From positions 24,568,273-24,632,272 of the forward strand of contig OX328128.1 of the NCBI GenBank assembly GCA_946811695.1: 64,000 nt of DNA. The letters are read 5' to 3'. A model generated the notes under the pieces. The model was not told where the DNA came from. It saw only the letters and a program-made list of their open reading frames with translations, and made no database searches. The DNA is from Gonocerus acuteangulatus (Eukaryota; Arthropoda; Insecta; Hemiptera; Coreidae). How positions within the stretch are numbered: position 1 is the first letter of the stretch; every line of letters starts with the position of its first letter. Positions 43,320-53,009 of the stretch are shown piece by piece. Made by a program: the position numbers and the translations under genes.

Positions 43320-43714
43320 CAATTTAGGACCTTGGAAAGAGAAAGGGTGAATCTGAAAAATCGACTTTTATATTATTTTATTTTCTGTGTCAAAAAGAGT
43401 AGGTAACACGACGCTTCGACTTGTTTCTCTGGGTCGCCTTTAGTTCTCTCACAGTTTCAAGTTAAAGTGAATTGCATGATCGTCTATTAAAATTCTATGT
43501 CCGATTTCAAGAGCGATTTTGTGACCCATAAATCACTCGTATAAATTATAATTCAAACATTAAATGTAATTTGCATACTTTTTAGGTTTATGAATCAACA
43601 TTCCATAGAGTAAACATTCGCCCTTGCTATCCTGAAGCACTTTCAGAACTTATATTTAGATTTCCCAATATCTGGATTTCGAGATCCACCCTTTATTTTC
43701 AAAGGTCCTGAATT
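43320..43714 (+). mobile_element. Non-autonomous TIR element, copy 1 (about 395 bp)
   Basis: The left end CAATTTAGGACCTTGG mirrors the right end CAAAGGTCCTGAATT, and both continue into AGAAAGGGTGAA-type inner ends. The interior matches the reverse complement of 58933-59300: TTAGTTCTCTCACAGTTTC/TGTGAGAGAACTAAAG, TCCGATTTCAAG/CTTGAAATCGGA, CTGAAGCACTTTCAGAACTT/AAGTTCTGAAAGTGCTTCAG. Non-coding. Confidence 0.85.
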
Positions 43715-44012
43715 TATGTATTTATACGACAAAAATGCTTTCGCAATCTATGTTTCTATTCATTGTCAAGTGTTTATGCTCTCTCAGCGTCAAATTCCTG
43801 CTATAACATAGAGTCGTTAGAGATCCTTATTTCAACTATGGTGTTCGTAGTCGAACCACACACATGAAAATCCTGTCCGGAACAAAGTTGTTTCGCTGCC
43901 TCCCAAAGCGTCCTTGAATCGACCAAGTGGCCCACCGGCCCAGCATTAAATGCGACAAATTAAATCAATAACTGTGTCTGTGTGATGACAATATAATAAA
44001 TATTGCCATCAC
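43715..44012. other. Intergenic, no gene recognised
   Basis: No supported feature. Confidence 0.4.
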
Positions 44013-44224
44013 ACATGTCATTCAGCATAAATGTATCACACATATCATTCAGCATAAATGTATCACACATATCATTCAGCATAAATGTATCACACATATC
44101 ATTCAGCATAAATGTATCACACATATCATTCAGCATAAATGTATCACACATGTCATTCAGCATAAATGTATCACACATGTCATTCAGCATAAATGTATCA
44201 CACATGTCATTCAGCATAAATTTA
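44013..44224. repeat. 27-bp tandem repeat, about eight units
   Basis: ATTCAGCATAAATGTATCAC plus ACATATC repeats at a 27-bp step. Flanking units read ACATGTC where central units read ACATATC. Since 27 is a multiple of 3, both strands stay open (76 and 85 codons with 9-residue repeats), but a protein is not supported. Confidence 0.95.
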
Positions 44225-44867
44225 TTATTTTAAGAAATGTCTAACAGATTTAGCTTAAGAAATAAAAGTAATAACAAAAAAATGGCTAGGGATGTCAAAC
44301 GTTAGGGCCGTGCCGATGTGGTCCCTAAAGGCTGGAAATACCCATGGCTGCTGGGAGGTACCATGACATGGGGGGAATATTTTATTCTTAGCTGAGTGGT
44401 CCCAGGTACCACTAAGACACTGGTGTGACAGCTCCGTTGGCACCCGGCAGTCCCGGGGACTGATTGTGTTCGATGCTTGTTAAATTTGTAAGCATGGCTC
44501 AGATTAGCACGTCCAATTCATATTCTTGAAAGAGAGACCTATTTTATTGTACTGGCCCCTGCCTGGCCTTGTGCTGCATGTTACCTAAGATCAAACAAGC
44601 GTACAGATTAAGACTCATAATCGCGTCAATCATTTTCCTTCAAGGAGGAAGTTATTATCTGTAATAGTCAAGCAAGGATAATCCCATCCTGCAAAAGAAG
44701 AATGTTAAACCCACGTTTATATAATTTCGTCCTGATCGTATCACCCATCCCTAATCGTGAACTCTCTGATTCCCCTTGACTCATCAAAATAGATTAAAAT
44801 AAATCGTTCAGTAAACATACCCTCCAAAGTCAAGGAGAATATCGTTGGTCTTAACATGACGAAATTT
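44225..44867. other. Intergenic, no gene recognised
   Basis: GC-richer patch at 44280-44480 with GGTACC-centred partial symmetry. No coding motif. Confidence 0.4.
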
Positions 44868-45925
44868 CAGGAGCGTGAAGGGGACCGAAAAACTAAGACC
44901 TTTAGAGATATCCTCGTTTTTGCTTCGTTTTGGAGAAAATCGCAAAACAAGAAACGATACAAGTTTTCATTTTTGTACATACTTATTTTAATTTTCAATG
45001 GAAAAAAATAGCCATTTTGAATTATTCCAAGAACCATATTACTGAAATTCTATCTCTTGATGCTGATATAGTTTTCGTGAACGGTAATGCTTTAGAAGCG
45101 GTGCGCGGCGATTCACAAATAGAAGAGTGGTTAATCAACGAAACATTTAGTTAACTTTTAATAGACTACGAGAGACTAATTCTCACTAAAATTTTATTCA
45201 TTTATATTTGTTTATATGTTATCTATTTAGTTTATTTATTGCTTAAAATGTTGCCCTCTTGCAGAAACGTAATCATTACATCTAGCACTGACTTGATAAA
45301 TTGCAGCTATGGTAATTGCTCTCTTGAGTTGATTGAAACGGAATAATAAACTTCCTGCTTCAAGGTTCCCCATACGAAGAAACCAATTACTAAAATTCAA
45401 TATCTTTGCGTAATTTAAAGTAAAAATGTTTGCAATATTTCAAGATGGTACGGGTGGCGATTATCACCTTTCAATATTCCTAATGCAGGCGTTGGAGTCA
45501 ATTTCTTCACCGACGATCTGTTCTTAATGCTGCCTGCAATTTGTCGCCTTTATTATGAAGTATGAATGACCCAGTCCCTCGTTGTCTATTAATAGTTAAT
45601 GAAAAGACTCATAGATTACGTACGTTTCTATTTGGAAATCGGCGCGCATACTATCGCACCGCCTCTAAAGCATTACCGTTACAGAAACCGTACATGAAAA
45701 CTATATCAGCATCAAGAGATTGAATTTTAGTTATTCGTTTCTTGAAACAATTCGCATGTCAATTTTTTTAATTACAAAAATGAAAACGTGTCTCGTTTCT
45801 TGTTTTGTGATTTTCTCCAGAAAGAAAAAAAAAAAACGAGCAAATCTCTAAAGGGCTTTTTGACTCCGTTTTTTGGTCCCCTACACGCTCCTGAAGTGTT
45901 GCCATTTAAAATCGGGACACCCTGT
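44868..45925. mobile_element. Large inverted-repeat (foldback-type) element, about 1.06 kb
   Basis: Arms of about 250 bp: left 44868-45115 and right 45645-45925. Matching pairs include CAGGAGCGTGAAGGGGACCG/CCCCTACACGCTCCTGAAG, GAGAAAATCGCAAAACAAGA/TCTTGTTTTGTGATTTTCTC and CTCTTGATGCTGATATAGTT/AACTATATCAGCATCAAGAG. The spacer of about 530 bp is unrecognised. Outside the right arm lies CGGGACACCCTGTATATATA, whose ACAGGGTGTCCCG form is a common end motif of arthropod repeats. Outer limits are approximate. The short frame in the left arm (44930-45154) is not a known protein. Confidence 0.78.
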
Positions 45926-46649
45926 ATATATAAATAACCGTTTTCTTCGTGATAGGTTTTGAATTTTCTACATTCCCCGTCGCAAATGCCTAGTTGATGT
46001 CATAAGCGTGTTTCCCTCTCTCTATAGGGAACGAGGTATCGAGCTGCTAATAATTTATAATTTTAGGAAACATAACTGTCAAAAATGAAACTATGGTTTC
46101 TGTAGCTTAGTGGACAAGAAATAAAATAATAACAATACCCTGCTTTCCCAAATTAATGCTGCAGCTAAATGCCACAAAGCCCCCCTGATAAATTGGGAAC
46201 TTGCTGCTTGACCGCCAACCGAAGGCGTGCCCCGGAGACTTGCAATGTATGCAAATTCGAGTTTGTATAATAGCCCTGTGGTTTGGAGCTGGGAGCGGCA
46301 GTATCGGTGCACATATTATGGAATCCAATCAAACTACCCCAACTTGGCCTCCCTTTCCGCGTACAATGTTCGTAATTAATTTTAGCTAAACACCTGTGAA
46401 ACCCGACCTTCAATCAATTTCTAAACGAAATGAGCTAGGTTTCATTTTACCCCAATTTTCACTTGAGGGAATTTCTCCTCGTCTGAAAAGACTGCTTTTA
46501 AATAAGCAGATGTTTCTCATATTATAAAAACAAATTATCTGCAATATGTTTATTTCTTGTGATTTTTTTTTTATTTGAAGTAGACTAATATAAGAATTGT
46601 CCCAAAAATCTCTTAAACGGATTCTTTGGATTATTTGGCTTACTAAGAA
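45926..46649. other. Intergenic, no gene supported
   Basis: A GC-richer island at 46130-46390 has open frames on both strands (up to 82 codons) but no identifiable domain. An exon of an unknown gene cannot be excluded. Confidence 0.35.
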
Positions 46650-46808
46650 ATGAAAAGTCCGACTCCGAGAGAATCACCGGTTCCCGTAGATCACCGATGG
46701 TTAGCAAAGTCGGGCGTGGTCAGTACCTTAATGAGTGACCGACCACGTGCCGTTGGCATTAATAGCCAAATTGTTGATACGCCGTTAAAAAATAATAATA
46801 ATAATAAT
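46650..46808 (+). mobile_element. 5S-rRNA-derived SINE-like element
   Basis: 46668-46765 follows the 3' two thirds of animal 5S rRNA: ATCACCGGTTCCCGTAGATC, ACCGATGGTTAGCAAAGTCG (A-box region), GGGCGTGGTCAGTACCTTAA, then GAGTGACCGACCACG (C-box region). It continues into a non-5S tail (TTGTTGATACGCCGTTAAAA) and ends in (AAT)n. Fusion to an unrelated tail plus a simple-repeat end fits a 5S-headed SINE (SINE3 type) rather than a 5S gene. The first third of 5S is not recognisable. Confidence 0.72.
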
Positions 46809-46974
46809 TTGAATTCCGATTTAATGACTTACCTTAGCCTTCTAATTTTTTGTTCATTATTTTAGCTCTAGCGAAAGGAATTAGCTAGACAGAATGCACT
46901 CATGAAAAAAATTTTGTTTATACTTATATATGAGCCTTTGCTGCTTCATCACGATCCTGGATATTCAGTATTAT

Positions 46975-47095
46975 CCTAGCAAACGATTGAAGGAGTTCGT
47001 TAACCAGCAAAATCTGCCCAACAGGAGGGGAGGTATCCGCCGGATCTAAATTAATAATTTGACCATACCGGCCGTAATTTTTAGCGCGGTTCCTC
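46975..47095. repeat. Single divergent unit of the 5.4-kb tandem repeat
   Basis: GGAGTTCGTTAACCAGCAAA, GGAGGGGAGGTATCCGCCGG and TTTGACCATACCGGCCGTAA align with 5443-5540. A related fragment (CAAAACTCGGTATACGACTT, AAATAAATCGG) is at 47368-47440. Confidence 0.65.
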
Positions 47096-47262
47096 CCTCC
47101 CTTCATATTTCCTTAATATCTCGAAAACGGTCAGGAAATGGTAGTAAGTGGAAAGTAATCTTTCGAAAGCTTACTAAATTTTCTACAAAACAGGTGCTAA
47201 AGCTATTTTCGATTAGGCGATGTCAATCGGAGAAATAAGGGCTCAAAAATGTTTTTGTTTTG
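47085..47262 (+). repeat. Dispersed repeat, partner of 16770-17055
   Basis: AGCGCGGTTCCTCC, ATTTCCTTAATATCTCGAAA and GGCGATGTCAATCGGAGAAA match the reverse strand of 16770-17055. Confidence 0.65.
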
Positions 47263-47828
47263 TTCTTTTGAACGGGTTTTTGTAGTTTTTTAGCTCACTT
47301 TTAAATTGTTGTTTTTGTTTTAAATTTCATTTATTCACCGAATTAGTATTACAGTAGACCAAACTCAGCAAAACTCGGTATACGACTTGCCCATCTAAAG
47401 ACACAGATGTACCGTCAAAATAAAATAAATCGGGGCGCAAGGGTTTGAAAGAAGTTAACCAAATGTTCGGTTATCTTTAAGAAGTGTGTATATATATATT
47501 TCGTTATCTTAAAGTATAAGTTTCTTGTTTATCGAATAGGTTTCTGCGCAAACAAGCGGAAGAGTTTGAAACTCCGCTAAAGGGGGGGGGGGGGATTGTA
47601 AGGTGAACTGGAAAAGAGATTGTCTATTCATAGCCCTGAAGTTCCTACCGATCTCCAACTAGTTCCTCCATTATTCCTGTAATGACTTCTTCAAACTTGG
47701 GTGCTGCTACTATTGCCACCGATTGGAATGTCCAATAGGTCTTTCATGTACTTGGATTGTAAATTATTCAATATACTTGCAAGTTGTGCTTAACTTAAAT
47801 GGATTGAATCAAGACTTTTTCTTACTTT

Positions 47829-47870
47829 TGAACGATTAAGCTACAAATGTGCTTCATCAGACTTGACGGA
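47829..47870 (-). ncRNA. Degenerate hammerhead-like motif
   Basis: The minus strand has GTCTGATGAAGCACATTTG followed by TAGCTTAATCGTTC. The CUGAUGA box is intact, but the GAAAC box is lost. Likely a decayed Penelope-type terminal repeat. Confidence 0.3.
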
Positions 47871-49100
47871 TGTTTCCACAGTACTATTATCAAATATTGC
47901 AAACAAAAAAAAAGTTTATTAGGTTCAATATAAACGAATTATCCTTAACAAACCGATGGTTTTTTTTGTGTATATTACTAATAGTGAAACGTATACATTT
48001 AAAATATTCTTGTACAGTATGTGTTTGACAAGAGAAATTTTTATTTTTCCGAGTTGCTAAAAGACATCGAAATCCATGTCAGTTCTACCCAACCATGACA
48101 CCCATGATCTCAGATTTTAATGAAACTTGACATGTTTGTTCTATTCGTAGATACAAGTAAAGATGTGAAATAGTTTTGATTTGTCTCATAAGCTTTTTTT
48201 TTTTTTTTTACGCCCAGCTAAAGTTTCTGAAATTTTACAGTTTTCATCCATTGGACGAAGGAAGGCCAATTTGTTCTTTCATAGAAAATTAACCATATCT
48301 TCTTTATTTATTAACCAATGTTTATGACATTTTTTATTACAATAGTCCAGTAGATAAGGAAGCCAGAAAAAAATGATATAACCCTAAATTTATTACAAAT
48401 GGTCTGAACAAAATCCAAAAGTGTTAAATTAATTTTTTTTTTTTTGTTCGAACCTCAAAAGTTTTTTTTTTTAACATTATTCTAAAAGTTATGCACTATC
48501 AGACGACTAAGTAAAATTTATTGTTTTTTAACTTTTTCATTATTTTTTTCGAAACCATTCATCGAAAAAGTCTTCAAAACGTTTTTCTGAATAACGCATT
48601 TAGCTAACGAATTGCTACTGTCCATTTAACACGATTTTCCAATATTTTTAGAATGATTAAACTAAATATACAAAAATCGTAAACTCGCTCATGATTGTTT
48701 ATATAAAATGTTCTGTTTTCAAATACTCCCTTCACTCTAAATGAAACCATAATTTAAATATCTTATTTTGGACGAATTTCCAGCATTTAGATAATATTTC
48801 ATTGATAATTCGTAAAAATTAATAATAAACCATTCCCCATGAGTATTTAAATTGATTTGTATTGAAAACTAACACATTAGTACTAATCCTTATTTAAACC
48901 ATTGCTTTTGGGCCCCGGAAATCTTGTTTAACGACCATAAGAGAGGAATGCAATCCAACCTCATTGTTATAGAAGTTGCGGCTCTGGTGGCAAAGTTACA
49001 AACTACTCCAAGGGGGACAACAAGTTGTACCATCCCTACAGAATTATGTTTTACGAGCCAAGTTTGCTATTAGGGAATTTTGTGCATTTCGACTCAAGCC
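47871..49100. other. Intergenic, no gene recognised
   Basis: AT-rich with T-runs. No motif found. Confidence 0.4.
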
Positions 49101-49325
49101 ACATTTTGAGGTGATAATGTTTGTTACTAATATATTGTTGGTTTATTATTTTGAGGTGTTAATGTTTGTTACTAATGTATTGTTGGTTTATTATTTAATC
49201 TAGTATGATTGGTTAGGTTTATTGATATTGTAAAAAGTTCCCACTTTGTAAAACTGCTTCATCTTAGCGCGTTTCCATATAATACTTAATCCTAATGTGA
49301 TTGGGAAAACTCGTAATGTAATGTA

Positions 49326-50129
49326 CAGTAGAACCTCTCATATTTGACCTTCCCATATCCGACTCCTCCCGATATCCGACCTAGTGCTCGTTGCTGGAGG
49401 TTGGGACGAAATCAGTCAAACCACCCATCAGAAGGCTTGGAAAAAGATTCGACCATCATTGAAACAAGACGAAGCTGAGACTGAACATGAACCGACAGAA
49501 TACACAGAAGCAGACGTTGAAACTGACACAACAGAAGAATTAAAAAATCTACAAGTGTATCATCATGATCTCCAAATGACAGATGTAGAAGAGTGGCTTG
49601 TTGAAGCTGATGTTTCAAAAGTTACCAATGAAGATCTCAACGATGACTCAATCATTGCTGTTGTGCAGAACAAAGCCGTGGACGAAGAAATCCACTTGGA
49701 TGAAGACGAAACCACCATTGACGACGTAGTGAGTCATTCTGCTGCTAAGGACGCCTTCGACGAAGCGCTGAAATACATCGAGCAACATCCGAATGCAACC
49801 CCAATGGATGTATTGTTGGCAAAAAAAGTGGAGGGACACTTCCGCAAAGTCAAGATTAAAAAAATTAAAACAAAAATCCATAAATGATTCTTTAAATAAA
49901 GTATGCTTAAATTTTGTTCACATTTTCAAAAGAGTAAATGTTTGAAATGTATATAACAACAGTTTTACAATTACGATACAATAAAGTTGCATTACAGTAT
50001 GTACGGTACATTATAGCTGGTTTTATAAATTTCGAAGGCCTTTCTTTTTTCCTCCTCCCGATATTCGACCTTTCGGCCGTTCCGACCATGGCCCGGTCCC
50101 GTCGTGGTCGGATATGAGAGGTTCTACTG
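49326..50129 (+). mobile_element. pogo/Tigger-like DNA transposon, internally deleted (804 bp)
   Basis: Terminal inverted repeats CAGTAGAACCTCTCATAT and ATATGAGAGGTTCTACTG are perfect over 18 bp, with a TA on each side (49324-49325, 50130-50131). Inner ends repeat TCCCATATCCGAC/GTGGTCGGAT-type sequence. The undisturbed site survives in the second copy of the host repeat at about 51000 (AAAGTATTTTTACTG). CAG ends plus TA duplication and the enclosed reading frame place it with the pogo/Tigger branch of Tc1-mariner. DNA-binding and DDE regions are missing. Confidence 0.92.
49384..49887 (+). CDS. pogo/Tigger-type transposase, C-terminal part only
   Basis: A 167-residue frame inside the pogo-like element, on the same strand as its terminal repeats and ending 240 bp before the right end. 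It begins LVAGGWDEISQTTHQKAWKK, which matches the segment after the DDE_1 domain in Tigger/jerky-type transposases (W..V...TI.N.W.K). It continues with an acidic region rich in Glu, Asp and Thr and ends in a Lys-rich tail (KVKIKKIKTKIHK). The CENP-B-like DNA-binding half and all catalytic aspartates are absent, so it cannot catalyse transposition. The true first codon is unclear, because the frame simply starts where the deletion joins. It is nevertheless open for its full length. A deletion derivative mobilised in trans is the simplest reading. Confidence 0.7.
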   Translation: MLVAGGWDEISQTTHQKAWKKIRPSLKQDEAETEHEPTEYTEADVETDTTEELKNLQVYHHDLQMTDVEEWLVEADVSKVTNEDLNDDSIIAVVQNKAVDEEIHLDEDETTIDDVVSHSAAKDAFDEALKYIEQHPNATPMDVLLAKKVEGHFRKVKIKKIKTKIHK

Positions 50130-50263
50130 TATTATTATTGTTCTTCGAACTTTTTTTAAGGCGCATTGACATGCAGTCAATTATCACCGAGTTATCAATA
50201 GGTTGACATCCTTCCTAATCATTATGGTGTAGCAGAGAATATTTTCAACGGGCCAATAGATGA

Positions 50264-50358
50264 AAAAGTCCGACTCGCAGGAACTGCATCATCTTAGCAC
50301 CATCCCGTTCTTATCCCTAGTGTCTTTTGAAAAGCTTGAAATTGAAACAGTTATTAAT
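50264..50358 (-). repeat. Short dispersed repeat (CTAAGATGACGCAG family), minus copy
   Basis: On the minus strand it reads AATTAATAACTGTTTCAATT, GACACTAGGGATAAGAACGG, GCTAAGATGATGCAGTTCC and TGCGAGTCGGACTTTTT. This is the copy closest to the family pattern. Confidence 0.82.
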
Positions 50359-50708
50359 TTGGTTAGACCTTTTCTGAAATAATTTTATGGCCCCAGATAC
50401 GTGACAAATGACAAGGGTACCTACCTTACTACCTGACATGGAAAAATGGCTCCCTGGCCTTGTCAAGGTTCCCTCTAGAAACACACTACTTACTTTTTCT
50501 TATTTTCTTTTACTACAATACTAATTTTACAGGTAAATGCAATTGAAAACAAAACAAAAAATCAGTTAAAAAGTGATTTAAACAGAGATTCCCAACTGTT
50601 TTCGAGATATTAAGGAAAATATACGAAGTTCCCAAATTTTTCGTGTCTATAAATAAAATATTTTATTCTAATCCTTCCTTAAGAGTCCTTCTTTTGACTG
50701 CTAGTGTC
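50359..50708. other. Intergenic, no gene recognised
   Basis: Contains a short piece (about 50590-50640) of the 16770/47085 dispersed repeat. Confidence 0.4.
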
Positions 50709-50840
50709 CATTATTAAATTAATTAAAGGCTGGGTTGGCCTAGAGACGGTCCAAGGAGGCCGAACGCAACCAATGAACGAAGACACTTGAAGAAAAAATC
50801 TTTATCCACTGCTTTACCATTGAGCTCACCTCGCCCCCTT
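50709..50840 (-). mobile_element. tRNA-derived SINE, internally deleted, minus copy
   Basis: On the minus strand it runs GGGGGCGAGGTGAGCTCAAT (tRNA-like A box), GTGTCTTCGTTCATTGGTTG and GGCCAACCCAGCCTTTAATT, as in 25451-25620. The 3' half of the tRNA head, with the B box, is deleted. Confidence 0.75.
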
Positions 50841-51118
50841 GAGGTGTTAATGTGTGTTCATATTGTATTGTTGGTTTATTATTCAATCCAGTATGATTTG
50901 TTAAGTTTACTGATGCTGTAAAACCACTTGGTGAAACTCCTTCATCTTAGCGCGTTTCCAAATCCTAATAGGATTTAGAAAACTTGTAATGTAAAGTATT
51001 TTTACTGTTTTCGAACTTTCTTTACGGAGCATTGACGGTCCATTATCGCAGGGTTATCAATAGGTTGTCATCCTTTCTCAACATAATGGTGGAGCAGGGA
51101 ATAATTTTCTATCTATAG
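50841..51118. repeat. Dispersed repeat, second copy (uninterrupted)
   Basis: Paralogue of the flanks of the pogo-like element. It shows the empty insertion site near 51000. See the first copy at 49104-50250. Confidence 0.85.
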
Positions 51119-51124
51119 ATGAAA

Positions 51125-51195
51125 AAACTCAACGTGCAACATGCGGTATTCGAACCTGCGTCTCCATTCGTACGAGTGCGCTATATACCTTACAA
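51125..51195 (-). other. tRNA-like sequence
   Basis: The minus strand has TATATAGCGCACTCGTACG (A-box-like) and GCAGGTTCGAATACCGC with the B-box core GGTTCGAAT. Arms do not form a convincing full cloverleaf. Probably the head of a retroposon or a tRNA relic. Confidence 0.45.
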
Positions 51196-51297
51196 CGAGG
51201 AGACCTCTTTTTTCGAACATTTTGCTATATTAAGTCAAGAAATGGTTGAAATTTGGATGAAAGAAAACGTAAGGTTTTCAGAAAAATGTTTATTCCC

Positions 51298-51324
51298 AAC
51301 GTTCCGGCATGCACTTCATCAGCA
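51298..51324 (-). ncRNA. Degenerate hammerhead-like motif
   Basis: The minus strand has GCTGATGAAGTGCATGCCGG followed by AACGTT. CUGAUGA is intact; GAAAC has become GGAAC. Sequence after it (CATCCAAATTTCAACC, ATTTCTTGACTTA) matches 60834-60865, so both come from one repeat family. Confidence 0.4.
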
Positions 51325-51381
51325 ATAAACACTCAAACATATCCATCTTCGCCTAAAAATTATAGTGGTATTCCTCCAACA

Positions 51382-51424
51382 CCCAGCCGAAGAAGAATAG
51401 CTAAAGGCGTGTCGAAATGTTCGA
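51382..51424 (+). ncRNA. Degenerate hammerhead-like motif before the 100-bp array
   Basis: CAGCCGAAGAAGAATAGC ... GGCGTGTCGAAATGTTCG keeps the spacing of the two core boxes, but CUGAUGA is mutated. The GAAA box is present. Eight bases beyond it the tandem array begins. Confidence 0.3.
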
Positions 51425-51431
51425 AATAATG

Positions 51432-52240
51432 ATTTTTCTATATATTTAGAAACCCCAACCATTCTTTGAATTCTTATTGCAACAATGGCTAACTGTCATT
51501 TTTGATATTTTCATGGTACATTAATATACTAATTTTTCTATATATTTAGAAACCCCAACCATTCTTTGAATTCTTATTGCAACAATGGCTAACTGTCATT
51601 TTTGATATTTTCATGGTACATTAATATACTAATTTTTCTATATATTTAGAAACCCCAACCATTCTTTGAATTCTTATTGCAACAATGGCTAACTGTCATT
51701 TTTGATATTTTCATGGTACATTAATATACTAATTTTTCTATATATTTAGAAACCCCTACCATTCTTTGAATTCTTATTGCAACAATGGCTAACTGTCATT
51801 TTTGATATTTTCATGGTACATTAATATACTAATTTTTCTATATATTTAGAAACCCCAACCATTCTTTGAATTCTTATTGCAACAATGGCTAACTGTCATT
51901 TTTGATATTTTCATGGTACATTAATATACTAATTTTTCTATATATTTAGAAACCCCAACCATTCTTTGAATTCTTATTGCAACAATGGCTAACTGTCATT
52001 TTTGATATTTTCATGGTACATTAATATACTAATTTTTCTATATATTTAGAAACCCCTACCATTCTTTGAATTCTTATTGCAACAATGGCTAACTGTCATT
52101 TTTGATATTTTCATGGTACATTAATATACTAATTTTTCTATATATTTAGAAACCCCAACCATTCTTTGAATTCTTATTGCAACAATGGCTAACTGTCATT
52201 TTTGATATTTTCATGGTACATTAATATACTAATTTTTCTA
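51432..52240. repeat. 100-bp tandem repeat, eight units, with higher-order pattern
   Basis: TATATTTAGAAACCCC recurs at 51441, 51541 and so on to 52141, exactly 100 bp apart. Units are almost identical. Units 4 and 7 share one substitution (CCCCTACC instead of CCCCAACC), giving a three-unit periodicity. No open frame or RNA motif is supported inside the unit. Confidence 0.97.
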
Positions 52241-52766
52241 TTAAACATATTTAAGAACCAGGTCCTATGAATTCTACAAGAAAAATGAAATTATGTACGC
52301 TTAAGTGGCCACAATGCTCAGAACATTTATAACAGCCAAATCGAAGAGAGAATGATTTAATACCCATCCTACAAGGCGTCCGCTCTTTCTTAATAATATT
52401 TTATAACAAACGCCGAATTATAAAAACTTCTTTTTCATTTGACCTCCCTAGATTAATTGAATTGATTCATGCAAAAAGAATTTCAGTCCATTTTTTCCCA
52501 ATATGAGGTCCGATAATATTTTCGTTAGTATGAGTGATGAATTCTTTGTATCTAAAGGTTACATCACATTTCTATGTTAGAAGGACTTTAGTAAAATACA
52601 TAGTTGCCACAGAAACATAGTCATCATTTTATTATTCCATGTAGAAGGGAAATCAAAACTATTGATTTTGGACTGAAGCTCTTTTTGCATGGACCGATTC
52701 AATTAGCAAACTAATTTACTACTAAAATAAATCTAAAAAAAAAAACAACAGTAATAAAAAAAATCG

Positions 52767-52769
<3 letters not shown>
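52241..52769. other. Intergenic, no gene recognised
   Basis: AGAATTTCAGTCCATTTTTT at about 52478 is loosely mirrored at about 52665-52690 (TTTGGACTGAAGCTCTTTTT), suggesting a decayed inverted repeat. Confidence 0.4.

Positions 52770-52816
<47 letters not shown>
52770..52816. repeat. (AT)n microsatellite
   Basis: Uninterrupted AT run. Confidence 0.97.
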
Positions 52817-52818
<2 letters not shown>

Positions 52819-53009
52819 TCTGCTTAAAAACATAAAACAAAACAACTGCAAAATCTAAATTCTTTTCTTGGACGAATGTCAAATCCGTCGTTTTGGAGCA
52901 CACTATACCGCGATTGAAGCACCAATCTTACAGCGATTCACCACATTCAGAAATTTGTACGCATCCGTAAGGCATAGTTCTTCCTCTTCTCATCGGTAAG
53001 CCTATTTTC

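Larger units (their letters stand above)
49104..50250. repeat. Dispersed repeat, first copy, interrupted by a pogo-like element
   Basis: Outside the insertion (49326-50129) it aligns with 50841-51118: GTATTGTTGGTTTATTATT, CTTCATCTTAGCGCGTTTCC, TTCGAAC followed by GCATTGAC, and GTTATCAATAGGTTG. The left end has a 45-bp direct duplication (49104-49198). Confidence 0.85.

Noticed and set aside
43960..44233. Overlapping 9-residue-repeat proteins on both strands
   Set aside because: Produced by the 27-bp array. Both strands being open points to repeat structure, not coding.
46091..46413. Several overlapping frames in a GC-richer island
   Set aside because: Four frames are open at once and none has a recognised domain. 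An exon remains possible but unsupported.
46668..46765. Functional 5S rRNA gene
   Set aside because: The first third of 5S is missing and the 3' end is fused to an unrelated tail with (AAT)n.
51432..52240. CRISPR-like array
   Set aside because: Units are contiguous with no unique spacers, and the genome is eukaryotic. The same applies to the 86-, 96-, 110- and 40-bp arrays.
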